Assembly: GCF_001280005.1 (NCBI RefSeq)
Contig: NZ_LGDW01000449.1
Coordinates: 1-49,588, forward strand
DNA length: 49,588 bases
Origin: Streptomyces sp. NRRL WC-3618
Lineage (GTDB): Bacteria > Actinomycetota > Actinomycetes > Streptomycetales > Streptomycetaceae
Direction: 5' to 3'
The notes beneath the pieces are model-generated. The model did no database searches and was not told the DNA's origin. It was given only the letters and a program-made list of their open reading frames with translations. Shown here one piece after another: positions 34,705-43,325 of the stretch (position 1 is its first letter; each line of letters begins with the position of its first letter). A program made the position numbers and the translations under genes.

Positions 34705-34797
34705 TGCCCCCGATCCCGCTGGGGAGTGGCGGAACAGGGGATCGAGTGAACGTCGGGCAGGATTCGGCGGGTCACGGGACGGTAACCGGCGTTGGTT

Positions 34798-34818
34798 CTT
34801 GCATTTTTTTGCTGCAAG
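34798..34818. promoter_or_regulatory. Candidate MalR operator overlapping the malE promoter
   Basis: Inverted repeat CTTGCA-N9-TGCAAG containing the core TTGCTGCAAG (34809-34818). Its TTGCTG can serve as a -35 hexamer, with TTACAT (34833-34838) 18 bases on as -10. Bound repressor would therefore block the malE promoter. The promoter assignment is inferred. Confidence 0.6.
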
Positions 34819-34952
34819 GTCTTTCGTCGCGCTTACATCGCTGTTACGTTCACGTCGCCCGGCGGCGGCAACGGAGCGGCCGACAACTCGGCGGAAACGG
34901 TGGACGGGCCCGTTTCCGCCCGTACACGGGCTTTCACCCTCAAGGAGAACTC

Positions 34953-36227
34953 ATGCGGCGTGGCATAGCGGCCACCGCGCTGGTGGCGTCATTCGCCCTC
35001 GCGGCGACGGCCTGCGGCGGAGACGACAGCGGCAGTGACAAGGCCGACGGTCCGGTCACCATCACCTGGTGGGACACCTCCAACGCCACCAACGAGGCGC
35101 CGACCTACCAGGCCCTGGTCAAGGAGTTCGAGGCCGCCAACAAGGACGTCAAGGTCACGTACGTCAACGTGCCCTTCGACCAGGCGCAGAACAAGTTCGA
35201 CACCGCCGCCGGAGCCTCCGGCGCCCCGGACGTCCTGCGCTCCGAGGTCGGCTGGACCCCCGCCTTCGCCAAGAAGGGCTTCCTGCTGCCGCTCGACGGC
35301 ACCGACGCCCTGACCGACAAGGCCAAGTTCCAGCCCAGCCTGATCGAACAGGCCACGTACGAAGGCAAGACGTACGGCGTCCCGATCGTCACCGACACCC
35401 TCGCGCTCGTCTACAACAAGGCGCTCTTCGCGAAGGCCGGCCTCACCGGGGCGCCGAAGACCTGGGCCGACCTGAAGACGGCCGCCGCCACCATCAAGGC
35501 GAAGACCGGCGTCGATGGCTACTGGGGCTCCACCCAGGCCTACTACGCGCAGAGCTTCCTCTACGGCGAGGGCACCGACACCGTCGACGCCGCCGCCAAG
35601 AAGATCACCGTCGACTCGGCCCCCGCCGAGAAGGCCTACGGCACCTGGCTCGGCCTCTTCGACGGCAAGGGCCTGCACAAGGCGGACACCACCGCCGACG
35701 CCTACGCCCACATCCAGGACGCGTTCGTCACCGGCAAGGTCGCCGCGATCGTCCAGGGCCCGTGGGAGATCACCAACTTCTACAAGGGCACCGCGTTCAA
35801 GGACAAGGCCAACCTCGGTGTCGCCCCCGTGCCGGCCGGTTCCAGCGGCAAGGCGGGCGCCCCGACCGGCGGCCACAACCTCTCCGTGTACGCGGGCTCG
35901 GACGCCGCGCACCAGAAGGCGGCCCTGAAGTTCGTCAACTTCATGACCTCCGCGAAGTCCCAGACGCAGATCGCCCTGAAGAACTCCACGCTGCCCACCC
36001 GCGACGACGCCTACACCGCCGAGATCAAGGCCGACCCGGGCCTCGCCGGCTACCAGAGCGTCCTCCCCGCCGCCCAGCCGCGCCCGGCGCTGCCCGAGTA
36101 CAGCTCCCTGTGGGCTCCGCTCGACACCGAGCTGGCGCAGATCGCGGGCGGCAAGGAGTCCCTCGACAAGGGCCTCGGCAACGCGGAGACCGCGATCGCC
36201 AAGCTGGTCCCGGACTTCAGCAAATGA
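34953..36227 (+). CDS. malE: Maltose/maltodextrin-binding lipoprotein
   Basis: A 424-residue extracellular substrate-binding protein of the maltodextrin ABC importer. Signal peptide and lipobox LAATAC (acylated Cys near residue 22) anchor it in the membrane, followed by an Asp/Gly/Ser spacer. The mature part has the family 1 binding-protein fold: VTITWWDTSN near the start, then a WGGDTF-like region, TYGVPIVTDTLALVYNK, and IVQGPWEI in the middle. AAGGAG lies four to nine bases before ATG 34953. First gene of the malEFG-aglA operon, with a large stem-loop just after its stop that probably raises its yield relative to the permeases. The S. coelicolor orthologue is SCO2231 (recalled). Confidence 0.95.
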   Translation: MRRGIAATALVASFALAATACGGDDSGSDKADGPVTITWWDTSNATNEAPTYQALVKEFEAANKDVKVTYVNVPFDQAQNKFDTAAGASGAPDVLRSEVGWTPAFAKKGFLLPLDGTDALTDKAKFQPSLIEQATYEGKTYGVPIVTDTLALVYNKALFAKAGLTGAPKTWADLKTAAATIKAKTGVDGYWGSTQAYYAQSFLYGEGTDTVDAAAKKITVDSAPAEKAYGTWLGLFDGKGLHKADTTADAYAHIQDAFVTGKVAAIVQGPWEITNFYKGTAFKDKANLGVAPVPAGSSGKAGAPTGGHNLSVYAGSDAAHQKAALKFVNFMTSAKSQTQIALKNSTLPTRDDAYTAEIKADPGLAGYQSVLPAAQPRPALPEYSSLWAPLDTELAQIAGGKESLDKGLGNAETAIAKLVPDFSK

Positions 36228-36234
36228 CCCCGAC

Positions 36235-36283
36235 CGGCCGTCGGAACTGCCCAGTCGCATCCGGGGGACAGTTCCGGCGGTCG
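36235..36283 (+). promoter_or_regulatory. malE-malF intergenic stem-loop
   Basis: An RNA stem of 15 consecutive pairs including two G-U wobbles (36235-36249 with 36269-36283) continues past one bulge into three more G-C pairs. It starts 7 bases after the malE stop. It resembles the intergenic structures that protect malE mRNA and reduce permease expression in other bacteria. Confidence 0.7.
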
Positions 36284-36339
36284 TCGGCCCGTCCGCCGTA
36301 CTCCCTGGTCTTCCAGGACCTTCCAGAAGGTGTCGAACC

Positions 36340-37344
36340 ATGACAGTCGCCATCGACCGCGCGACCGGCAAGCGCCGGGGCGAGCCCGGGCAGCGTCCCG
36401 GACGGCTCGATCGCCTCAAGCACGCCTACCAGAAGTACTGGTACGCGTACGCGATGATCGCGCCCGTGGTCGTCGTGCTCGGCGGACTCGTGCTCTACCC
36501 GCTCGTGCGCGGCCTCTATCTGACGCTCACGGACGCCAACAGCCTCAACTCGGCCCGCACGATCGGCGTCAACCACATCGACGCCACCTACAAGTTCATC
36601 GGTTTCGACAACTACGCCGACATCCTGTGGGGCGACACCGCGTACGACCGCTTCTGGTCGCACTTCATCTGGACGATCGCCTGGACCGCGCTCTGCGTGG
36701 CCCTGCACTACACGATCGGCCTCGGTCTGGCGCTCCTGCTCAACCAGAAGCTGCGCGGGCGCACCTTCTACCGGCTGATCCTGGTCCTGCCGTGGGCCGT
36801 ACCCACCTTCGTCACCGTCTTCGGCTGGCGGTTCATGCTCGCCGACGGCGGCATCATCAACACGATGCTCGACGCCGCGCACCTGCCCGCGCCGCTGTGG
36901 CTGGAGGACACCTTCTGGCAGCGGTTCGCCGCGATCATGGTCAACACATGGTGCGGGGTGCCGTTCATGATGGTCTCGCTGCTCGGCGGCCTCCAGTCCA
37001 TCGACGCCACGCTGTACGAGGCGGCGGACATGGACGGTGCGAACGCCTGGCAGCGGTTCTGGTACGTCACCCTGCCGGGCCTGCGCTCGGTCAGCTCCAC
37101 CGTCGTACTCCTCGGCGTCATCTGGACGTTCAACCAGTTCGCCGTCATCTTCCTGCTGTTCGGCAGCACCGCCCCGGACGCGCAGATCCTCGTCACCTGG
37201 GCCTACTACCTCGGCTTCGGCCAACAGCCGCGCGACTTCGCCCAGTCGGCGGCCTACGGCATGCTGCTGCTGGCCATCCTGATCGTCTTCACCTCCTTCT
37301 ACCGCCGCTGGCTGAACCGCGATGAGCAGCAGCTCGCGTTCTGA
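36340..37344 (+). CDS. malF: Maltose ABC importer permease MalF
   Basis: A 334-residue inner-membrane subunit with about six transmembrane helices, forming the translocation pore with MalG. The conserved EAA loop that contacts the ATPase is EAADMDGANAWQRFWYVTLP (about residues 227-246). It lacks the large periplasmic domain of E. coli MalF, as usual for actinobacteria. A 112-base gap with a stem-loop separates it from malE. The gene ends 19 bases before malG. No ATPase gene is in this operon; Streptomyces uses the shared ATPase MsiK (established knowledge). Confidence 0.94.
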   Translation: MTVAIDRATGKRRGEPGQRPGRLDRLKHAYQKYWYAYAMIAPVVVVLGGLVLYPLVRGLYLTLTDANSLNSARTIGVNHIDATYKFIGFDNYADILWGDTAYDRFWSHFIWTIAWTALCVALHYTIGLGLALLLNQKLRGRTFYRLILVLPWAVPTFVTVFGWRFMLADGGIINTMLDAAHLPAPLWLEDTFWQRFAAIMVNTWCGVPFMMVSLLGGLQSIDATLYEAADMDGANAWQRFWYVTLPGLRSVSSTVVLLGVIWTFNQFAVIFLLFGSTAPDAQILVTWAYYLGFGQQPRDFAQSAAYGMLLLAILIVFTSFYRRWLNRDEQQLAF

Positions 37345-37363
37345 GGCAGGAGTGCCAACCCCC

Positions 37364-38278
37364 ATGAGTGCCACGACAGTTCAGAAGTCCGCGCAGCCGG
37401 ACCCGGCAGACCCGGCCGATCCGGTCGCCGCTCCGCAGCTCGTACGACGCGGCCGGCGCGGCCTCGCCGCAACCCTCGCCTCCCACGGCATCCTGACCGT
37501 CGCAAGCCTGATCGCGCTCTTCCCGATCGCCTGGCTGCTCTTCCTGTCCCTCGGCCCGGACAAGGACGACTACCTCCACCCCGGGCGCATCTGGGACAAG
37601 AGGACGTTCGACAACTACGCGTTCGTCCTCCAGCACACCAACTTCTTCGACTGGATGAAGAGTTCGCTGATCGTCTCGCTCGGGACGACGGTCATCGGGG
37701 TGATGGTCGCGGCGACCACTGGATACGCGGTCTCGCGGATGCGCTTCCCCGGCTACCGCAAGTTCATGTGGGTGCTGCTGGTCACCCAGATGTTCCCGAT
37801 CGCCGTACTCATCGTGCCGATGTACGAGATCCTCTCGGACCTCCGACTCATCGACAGCTATCTCGGTCTGGTCCTCGTCTACTGCTCGACGGCCGTGCCC
37901 TACTGCGCGTGGCTGCTCAAGGGATACTTCGACACGATCCCCTTCGAGATCGACGAGGCGGGACGCGTCGACGGGCTGACCCCCTTCGGCACCTTCGCGC
38001 GGCTGATCCTGCCGCTGGCCAAACCGGGCCTGGCGGTCGCCGCGTTCTACAGCTTCATCACCGCTTTCGGCGAGGTCGCGTTCGCCTCGACGTTCATGCT
38101 GTCGGACACGAAGTACACCTTCGCGGTCGGCCTGCAGAGCTTCGTGAGTGAGCACGACGCCCAGCGCAACCTGATGGCCGCCACCGCGGTACTGGTCGCG
38201 ATACCCGTCTCGGCCTTCTTCTACCTGGTCCAGAAAAACCTGGTGGCAGGCCTCACGGCGGGCGGCACCAAGGGCTGA
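37364..38278 (+). CDS. malG: Maltose ABC importer permease MalG
   Basis: A 304-residue partner permease with six transmembrane helices. Its EAA motif is EIDEAGRVDGLTPFGTFARL (about residues 196-215). The N-terminus is a charged, Pro/Ala-rich cytoplasmic tail of about 40 residues. ATG 37364 was chosen with GGAG 13 bases upstream; the frame extends back 14 codons into malF. Third gene in the operon, followed by a 157-base gap with repeat hairpins before aglA. Confidence 0.94.
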   Translation: MSATTVQKSAQPDPADPADPVAAPQLVRRGRRGLAATLASHGILTVASLIALFPIAWLLFLSLGPDKDDYLHPGRIWDKRTFDNYAFVLQHTNFFDWMKSSLIVSLGTTVIGVMVAATTGYAVSRMRFPGYRKFMWVLLVTQMFPIAVLIVPMYEILSDLRLIDSYLGLVLVYCSTAVPYCAWLLKGYFDTIPFEIDEAGRVDGLTPFGTFARLILPLAKPGLAVAAFYSFITAFGEVAFASTFMLSDTKYTFAVGLQSFVSEHDAQRNLMAATAVLVAIPVSAFFYLVQKNLVAGLTAGGTKG

Positions 38279-38298
38279 CCCCCCGTCCCGCGTAAAAC

Positions 38299-38395
38299 TC
38301 CCGAGCCCCGAAGGGGCGCGGGGGCTGTGTCGATCTGCGGCTCCGCCGCGGGGCGCGACCAGCCACAGCGCACCCGCAGCGCACACACCGCAGAA
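38299..38395 (+). repeat. Streptomyces-type intergenic repeat between malG and aglA
   Basis: Contains GAGCCCCGAAGGGGCGCGGGGGCTGT with a GCCCC/GGGGC hairpin (38305-38317), a second hairpin GCGGC/GCCGC (38337-38349), then the phrase GCGCGACCAGCCACAGCGCACCCGCAG. Very similar sequences recur in intergenic regions of many Streptomyces genomes (recalled). It may end or attenuate the malEFG transcript. Confidence 0.6.
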
Positions 38396-38435
38396 ACGCC
38401 CGATGCCCCGAACTCCGTTACACATCAAGGACGCT

Positions 38436-40109
38436 ATGAGCCAGCACTCCACCGCTCCGGCCCCGACTTCCACCCCCGTCGCCGCCACCCCCGACTGGTG
38501 GCGCGACGCCGTGATCTACCAGGTGTACCCCCGCAGCTTCGCCGACAGCAACGGCGACGGCATGGGCGATCTGGAAGGCGTACGATCCCGGCTGCCCTAC
38601 CTGCGCGACCTGGGCGTCGACGCCGTCTGGCTCAGCCCGTTCTACGCCTCCCCGCAGGCCGACGCCGGCTACGACGTCGCCGACTACCGGGCCGTGGACC
38701 CCATGTTCGGCACCCTCCTGGACGCCGACGCGCTGATCCGGTACGCCCACGGACTGAACCTGAGGATCATCGTCGACCTGGTCCCCAACCACTCCTCCGA
38801 CCAGCACGAGTGGTTCAAGCGGGCGGTCGAGGAAGGCCCCGGCTCACCCCTGCGGGACCGCTACCACTTCCACCCCGGCAAGGGCGAGCGCGGCGAACTC
38901 CCGCCCAACGACTGGGAGTCCGTCTTCGGCGGCCCGGCGTGGACGCGGATCACGGAACCCGACGGCACGCCCGGTGACTGGTACCTGCACCTCTTCGCGC
39001 CGGAGCAGCCCGACTTCAACTGGGAACACCCGGCCGTCGGGGACGAGTTCCGCTCGGTCCTGCGGTTCTGGCTCGACATGGGCGTCGACGGATTCCGTAT
39101 CGACGTCGCACACGGCCTGGTGAAGGCGGAGGGCCTCCCGGACCTGGGAACCCACGACCAGGTCAAGCTGCTGGGCAACGATGTCATGCCGTTCTTCGAC
39201 CAGGACGGCGTCCACGCGATCTACCGGCAGTGGCGCGTGATCCTCGACGAGTACGCGGGGGAGAGGATCTTCGTCGCGGAGGCGTGGACCCCCACCATCG
39301 AGCGCACGGCGAACTACGTCCGCCCGGACGAACTCCACCAGGCCTTCAACTTCCAGTACCTGGCCACCTATTGGGACGCGGCCGAGCTGAAGGCCGTCAT
39401 CGACCGCACCCTGGACGCCATGCGCCCGGTCGGCGCCCCCGCCACCTGGGTCCTCTCCAACCACGACGTCACCCGCCACGCCACCCGCTTCGCCAACGAG
39501 CCCGGACTCGGCACACAGATCCGCCTCGCCGGAGACCGCGCGCTGGGCCTGCGCAGGGCCCGCGCGGCCACCCTCCTCATGCTGGCGCTGCCCGGTTCGG
39601 CGTACGTCTACCAGGGCGAGGAGCTGGGCCTCCCGGACGTCGTCGACCTCCCGGACGAGGTCCGCCAGGACCCCGCGTACTTCCGTGGCGCCGGCCAGGA
39701 CGGCTTCCGCGACGGCTGCCGGGTGCCGATCCCGTGGACCCGCGAGGGCGCCTCGTACGGGTTCGGCGCGGGCGGCTCCTGGCTTCCGCAGCCGGGGGAG
39801 TGGGCCGAGCTGAGTGTGGAGGCGCAGACCGGGACACCTGGCTCGACCCTGGAGCTGTACCGCGCCGCGCTCACGGCCCGGCGCGAACACCCCGGCCTCG
39901 GTGCGGGCGACTGTGTCGAGTGGCTGAGGGCGCCGCAGGGCGTCCTGGCCTTCCGGCGCGGCGACTTCGTGTGCGTCGCGAACACCGGCGGCGAGGCGGT
40001 CACGATCCCGGCGTACGGCGAGATCCTGGTCGCCAGCGCCGAGGTGACGGTCGCGGAGGACGAGGCGAAGCTGCCGGCGGACACGACGGTGTGGTGGACG
40101 ACGGTCTGA
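38436..40109 (+). CDS. aglA: Alpha-glucosidase (GH13), maltodextrin-degrading
   Basis: A 557-residue cytoplasmic enzyme that cleaves glucose from maltose and short maltodextrins delivered by MalEFG. The GH13 barrel starts WWRDAVIYQVYPRSFADSNGDG. The catalytic residues are D223 (nucleophile, DGFRIDVAHG), E282 (acid/base, FVAEAW) and D344 (SNHDVTRH). DLVPNHSSDQHEWF is conserved region I. No signal peptide, in keeping with an intracellular role. ATG 38436 is preceded by AAGGA; the frame opens 11 codons earlier. Last gene of the mal operon, with a strong hairpin 10 bases after its stop. The S. coelicolor counterpart is AglA (SCO2228, recalled). Confidence 0.94.
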   Translation: MSQHSTAPAPTSTPVAATPDWWRDAVIYQVYPRSFADSNGDGMGDLEGVRSRLPYLRDLGVDAVWLSPFYASPQADAGYDVADYRAVDPMFGTLLDADALIRYAHGLNLRIIVDLVPNHSSDQHEWFKRAVEEGPGSPLRDRYHFHPGKGERGELPPNDWESVFGGPAWTRITEPDGTPGDWYLHLFAPEQPDFNWEHPAVGDEFRSVLRFWLDMGVDGFRIDVAHGLVKAEGLPDLGTHDQVKLLGNDVMPFFDQDGVHAIYRQWRVILDEYAGERIFVAEAWTPTIERTANYVRPDELHQAFNFQYLATYWDAAELKAVIDRTLDAMRPVGAPATWVLSNHDVTRHATRFANEPGLGTQIRLAGDRALGLRRARAATLLMLALPGSAYVYQGEELGLPDVVDLPDEVRQDPAYFRGAGQDGFRDGCRVPIPWTREGASYGFGAGGSWLPQPGEWAELSVEAQTGTPGSTLELYRAALTARREHPGLGAGDCVEWLRAPQGVLAFRRGDFVCVANTGGEAVTIPAYGEILVASAEVTVAEDEAKLPADTTVWWTTV

Positions 40110-40118
40110 TGTGAGCGA

Positions 40119-40150
40119 CTCGGGCCCACCGTGCGGACGGTGGGCCCGAG
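40119..40150. terminator. Bidirectional terminator between aglA and the DUF2568 gene
   Basis: A perfect 14-bp stem (CTCGGGCCCACCGT and complement) with a four-base loop lies between two convergent genes, 10 bases after the aglA stop. Confidence 0.8.
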
Positions 40151-40176
40151 CGTGTTCAGGGGCGCGGTGCGCGGTC

Positions 40177-40557
40177 TCAGTGCTTGAGCAACCACAACAC
40201 CCGGTCCCACGACAGAACGTGGTACACCACCAGTACCCCGGCCAGCACAGCCGCAGGGACGCGTACTCCAGCCGCGTAAAGCGCCGCCGCACCGCCGAAG
40301 AAGACGGCCAGCTCCAGCAGGAACCGCAGCGGCCCGGGGGTCGCGATCACTGTCTCTCCGGACCGGGACGCGTCACCCGGGGTGGCGAACACCCCCCACA
40401 GCGCGGCAACGGCCAGCGGAACGGCGACCGCGGCGACGTACCGCAGAGCGGCGGGCGACACATGCCAAGCCCAGATCCCGAAGCACACCAGGGCCATCAA
40501 CTCCAGGATGAACCGCACGCCGAGAGCGACTGGGTGAAAGCCGAATCGGGATGTCAT
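40177..40557 (-). CDS. YrdB/DUF2568 family membrane protein
   Basis: A 126-residue integral membrane protein with four hydrophobic helices. The DUF2568 pattern is visible as RFILELMALVCFGIWAWH and later GPLRFLLELAVFFGGAAALYAAG, two similar helix pairs each starting with an L-R-F-x-L-E-L motif. The C-terminus ends VLWLLKH. The function of the family is unknown. It converges on aglA across a shared terminator and stands apart from the three-gene dehydrogenase cassette upstream. Confidence 0.85.
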   Translation of the reverse strand: MTSRFGFHPVALGVRFILELMALVCFGIWAWHVSPAALRYVAAVAVPLAVAALWGVFATPGDASRSGETVIATPGPLRFLLELAVFFGGAAALYAAGVRVPAAVLAGVLVVYHVLSWDRVLWLLKH

Positions 40558-40615
40558 GTGCTCGAAATTCTCCTCCGTAGCCCTTCCATCCCTTGATCCT
40601 CGCAGAGAGGCTTCG

Positions 40616-41470
40616 TCAGCGCTGGGGGCCCAGGTAGTAGGGCCGGTTGTGGGCGGCCACCGGGGGTGACTGGTACGTCCAGGCGCCGGCGGCGGGGGTG
40701 TCGCCGAGCAGTTGGTGGATGTCGCGGCCGAGGTCGCTGTCGGGGGCGTGGACGGTCAGCCGTACGCGGTCGGCGTGCTGCGGGGCGTCGAGGTCGTACC
40801 AGCGGTAGGGCTGGTAGACGTTCATGGGGCCCGCGAGGGCCCGGCCGGTGGCGTCGGTGCCGTAGCCGGTGATGGGGGTGTTGTTGGCGGGAGTGGCCGT
40901 CAGGCCGTCCAACTCGGCTCGGAGGGAGACCAGTTGGCTGTCCTCACGTACCAGGGCGTCGCCTCGCCCCACCTCGGCCGCCTTGCAGTGCACAGTCCAG
41001 GTCTCGCCCGCCGGACCGTTCAGGGAGGGCAGGTCGACCTCGAACCAGCCCGGGAACTTCGGCTCGGCGTACAGCTCGCGTCCGGCCGTGATGGCGTACG
41101 GGTTGTCGCACACGACGTGGATGCGGGCGATGCCGAGCAGCTTCGTCTGGTCCCAGCCCTGCGCGTACTGCGCGTACGTCAGCTCGGGGATCCGGTCCGC
41201 CTGGGCGGTGGGGAAGGCGACGACGTTGTACTCGATCTCCTGGGTGACGCCCCCGCCGAACGCGTACTGCGCGAAGTAGAGCTGGTAGTTGAACGAGACC
41301 AGGGCCCGGCCGTCGAAAGTGGCGGCCGTCAGGGCGGGGTGGTGCTTGGCGAGCAGATCCCGGACCGGTTCCGCGTCGGTGAGCCAGTCGACGCCGACGT
41401 TGTGCAACGCGCCGTAGTGGAAGGGGAGTTGGAAGGGCTCGGCGACGGGCGGCAGGGACAGCGGGCTCAT
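40616..41470 (-). CDS. Acetoacetate-decarboxylase-like protein
   Basis: A 284-residue soluble protein whose middle part (NPYAITAGRELYAEPKFPGWFEVD, about residues 120-145) resembles the A-G-R-E-x-x-x-x-P-K active-site strand of acetoacetate decarboxylases. There a lysine forms a Schiff base with the substrate. The N-terminal part with FNYQLYFAQYAFGGGVTQEIEYNVVAFP fits the same beta-barrel. AGGAG precedes the ATG. It is the third gene of a cassette after the small and large dehydrogenase subunits, separated from the GMC gene by 31 bases. It could process a keto product of the dehydrogenase or act as a lactonase-like or carotenoid-type barrel; the exact activity is unknown and the family call is moderate. 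Confidence 0.55.
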   Translation of the reverse strand: MSPLSLPPVAEPFQLPFHYGALHNVGVDWLTDAEPVRDLLAKHHPALTAATFDGRALVSFNYQLYFAQYAFGGGVTQEIEYNVVAFPTAQADRIPELTYAQYAQGWDQTKLLGIARIHVVCDNPYAITAGRELYAEPKFPGWFEVDLPSLNGPAGETWTVHCKAAEVGRGDALVREDSQLVSLRAELDGLTATPANNTPITGYGTDATGRALAGPMNVYQPYRWYDLDAPQHADRVRLTVHAPDSDLGRDIHQLLGDTPAAGAWTYQSPPVAAHNRPYYLGPQR

Positions 41471-41501
41471 GCGGGCACTCCTGGGGTCCTGGTACGCGTA
41501 C

Positions 41502-43325
41502 TCATGCGGGATCTTCTGAGGTGAGGGTGACGGGGCGGTCCCGTTCGGCCAGGTCGGCCTCGATGCGCCGGGCGCTGCGCAGGGCGAGGGCGGCCATGGT
41601 CAGGGTCGGGTTGGAGGTGGCGACGGAGGGCATGCTGCCGCAGCCCACCGCGTACAGGCCGGGATGGTCCCAGCATCGCTGCCACGAGTCGACCACCGAC
41701 GCGTCCGGCGAGTCGCCCATGATGTGGGTGCCGGCGGCATGGCCGGCCCCGCGGTAGCCGTAGAGGCGGCCCTGGTGCTCGAAGCGGCCGGGCCACGCCG
41801 CCGCCGGCTCGTAGTCGGTGTGGTCCTCGGCGCCGACCAGGGCGAAGATCTGGTCGGACACGCGCTTGGCGGCGGCCATGCCCTCCTTGACGTGGTCCGA
41901 CAGGTCGTAGGTGACCAGGGGCGTGGGCAGGCCGAGCTGGTCGCGGGCGTCCGGGTGGAGGGTGACGCGGTTGGCGGGGTCGGCGCCCTGCTCCATCTCG
42001 AACTGCAAGGCGAACTGGCGGCGCACCCGGTCACCGACCGCGTGTCGCAGCTCGGCTCCGAACAGGCCCTTGTCGTGCAGGAGTTGGGCGACATCGCCGT
42101 CGACCGCCCCCGTGGCCCACACCCACCCCCAGTTGCCGACCTCGATACGGAAGGGTGCCCGCGCGCGCCGCTGCGGCCCGCCACGGAAACCCTCGAAGCC
42201 AGAGGTGGACCCGGGTCCCCGGTAGGGGCCGACCGCGTCCGGCATGAGGCCCCAGGTGAGCAGCACCGGGTGGTCCATCAGATTGCGGCCGACCTGGCCG
42301 CTGCGGTTGGCGAGCCGGGACAGCAGGAGCAGGCGGGCGTTCTCGACGGCGTGTGCGGCGAGCACGACCACATCGGCGTGCACCCGGGTGGCCTCCCCTT
42401 GATACGAGAGGTACTCCACGCCCGTGGCGCGACCGTTCCCGTCGACGAGCACCCGGCTGACCACGGCCCGGTCCACCAGCCTGACCGAACTTCCCCACTG
42501 TCCCTGCGTCTTGAGCGGGGTGTACTTCGCGTACGAGGGGCAGTGCGGGATGCACGTCGCGTTGCCCACGCACCGGCTGGCCGGGTCGGGTCGCCCCTGG
42601 GCGCCGCGCGGAACGTAGCCGCGCCCGCCGTCGTAGTCCGGGTTCGGCACGCTGTTACGGGCCTGCGGGGTGCCGACGACCCGCAGTTCGACCTCGTCCA
42701 GGGTCACCGGGTCCTTGACGCGTCGTGCGTCGAGGCTCTCCGCGAGGAGGCGGTCCAGGTGACTGGCGGGCAGGGCGCGCATGGGGAAGGTGTAGCCGTC
42801 GGGGAAACCGAGCCCGACGTGCGCGCGCTGCTCGTCGGCGTCGGCGGCCACCCCCAACTCCCCTTCCGCCGCGCGGTAGTCAGGCTCCAGGTCGGCATAG
42901 GTGAGCGGCCAGCGGCGCCCGTACCCGAAGGCTTCGGTGTCGAAGTCCTCCGGCAGCATGCGCGGGGCGAGGCCGGTCCAGACGTTGCCGGTGCCGCCGT
43001 TGGCCCGGACGTAGCCGCTGGCGTACGGGAGCGGGCCGTCCTGCAGCATATGGCCGGCCGCCCGGAATCCCGGGACGCCGTCCGTGCCCGTCAGGTCGGT
43101 GACCTCGGGCCAGCCGACGGCGGGGTGGGGCCGGTGGGTGGAGCCCGGCACCTTCGCGGATGCCGTGGCGTACCGGTCGAGGGCCTCACGGTGGCCCCGC
43201 GCGGGGTCGGTGGCGCGCTCCCCGGCCTCCAGGACCAGGACGCGGCGACCCTGACGGCTCAGCTCCTTCGCCACGAGTGAGCCCGCGATTCCGGCGCCCA
43301 CGACGATCACGTCGTAGTGGCTCAC
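41502..43325 (-). CDS. GMC oxidoreductase, FAD-sugar-dehydrogenase-type large subunit with a putative 3Fe-4S motif
   Basis: A 607-residue FAD enzyme starting at GTG 43325, overlapping the previous gene's stop as GTGA. The dinucleotide fold is VIVVGAGIAGSLVAKEL (residues 5-21). It has the GMC ANGGTGNVWTG flavin segment. Likely catalytic residues are H534 (GTHIMG) and N572 (TSNPTLT). A cysteine triplet C252, C258, C262 (C-x5-C-x3-C-P) has exactly the spacing reported for the 3Fe-4S ligands of the Burkholderia FAD-glucose dehydrogenase catalytic subunit (C212, C218, C222). It should oxidise a sugar, polyol or similar alcohol and pass electrons through the cluster. No signal peptide. The natural electron acceptor is unclear because no cytochrome subunit gene is adjacent. 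Confidence 0.88.
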   Translation of the reverse strand: MSHYDVIVVGAGIAGSLVAKELSRQGRRVLVLEAGERATDPARGHREALDRYATASAKVPGSTHRPHPAVGWPEVTDLTGTDGVPGFRAAGHMLQDGPLPYASGYVRANGGTGNVWTGLAPRMLPEDFDTEAFGYGRRWPLTYADLEPDYRAAEGELGVAADADEQRAHVGLGFPDGYTFPMRALPASHLDRLLAESLDARRVKDPVTLDEVELRVVGTPQARNSVPNPDYDGGRGYVPRGAQGRPDPASRCVGNATCIPHCPSYAKYTPLKTQGQWGSSVRLVDRAVVSRVLVDGNGRATGVEYLSYQGEATRVHADVVVLAAHAVENARLLLLSRLANRSGQVGRNLMDHPVLLTWGLMPDAVGPYRGPGSTSGFEGFRGGPQRRARAPFRIEVGNWGWVWATGAVDGDVAQLLHDKGLFGAELRHAVGDRVRRQFALQFEMEQGADPANRVTLHPDARDQLGLPTPLVTYDLSDHVKEGMAAAKRVSDQIFALVGAEDHTDYEPAAAWPGRFEHQGRLYGYRGAGHAAGTHIMGDSPDASVVDSWQRCWDHPGLYAVGCGSMPSVATSNPTLTMAALALRSARRIEADLAERDRPVTLTSEDPA

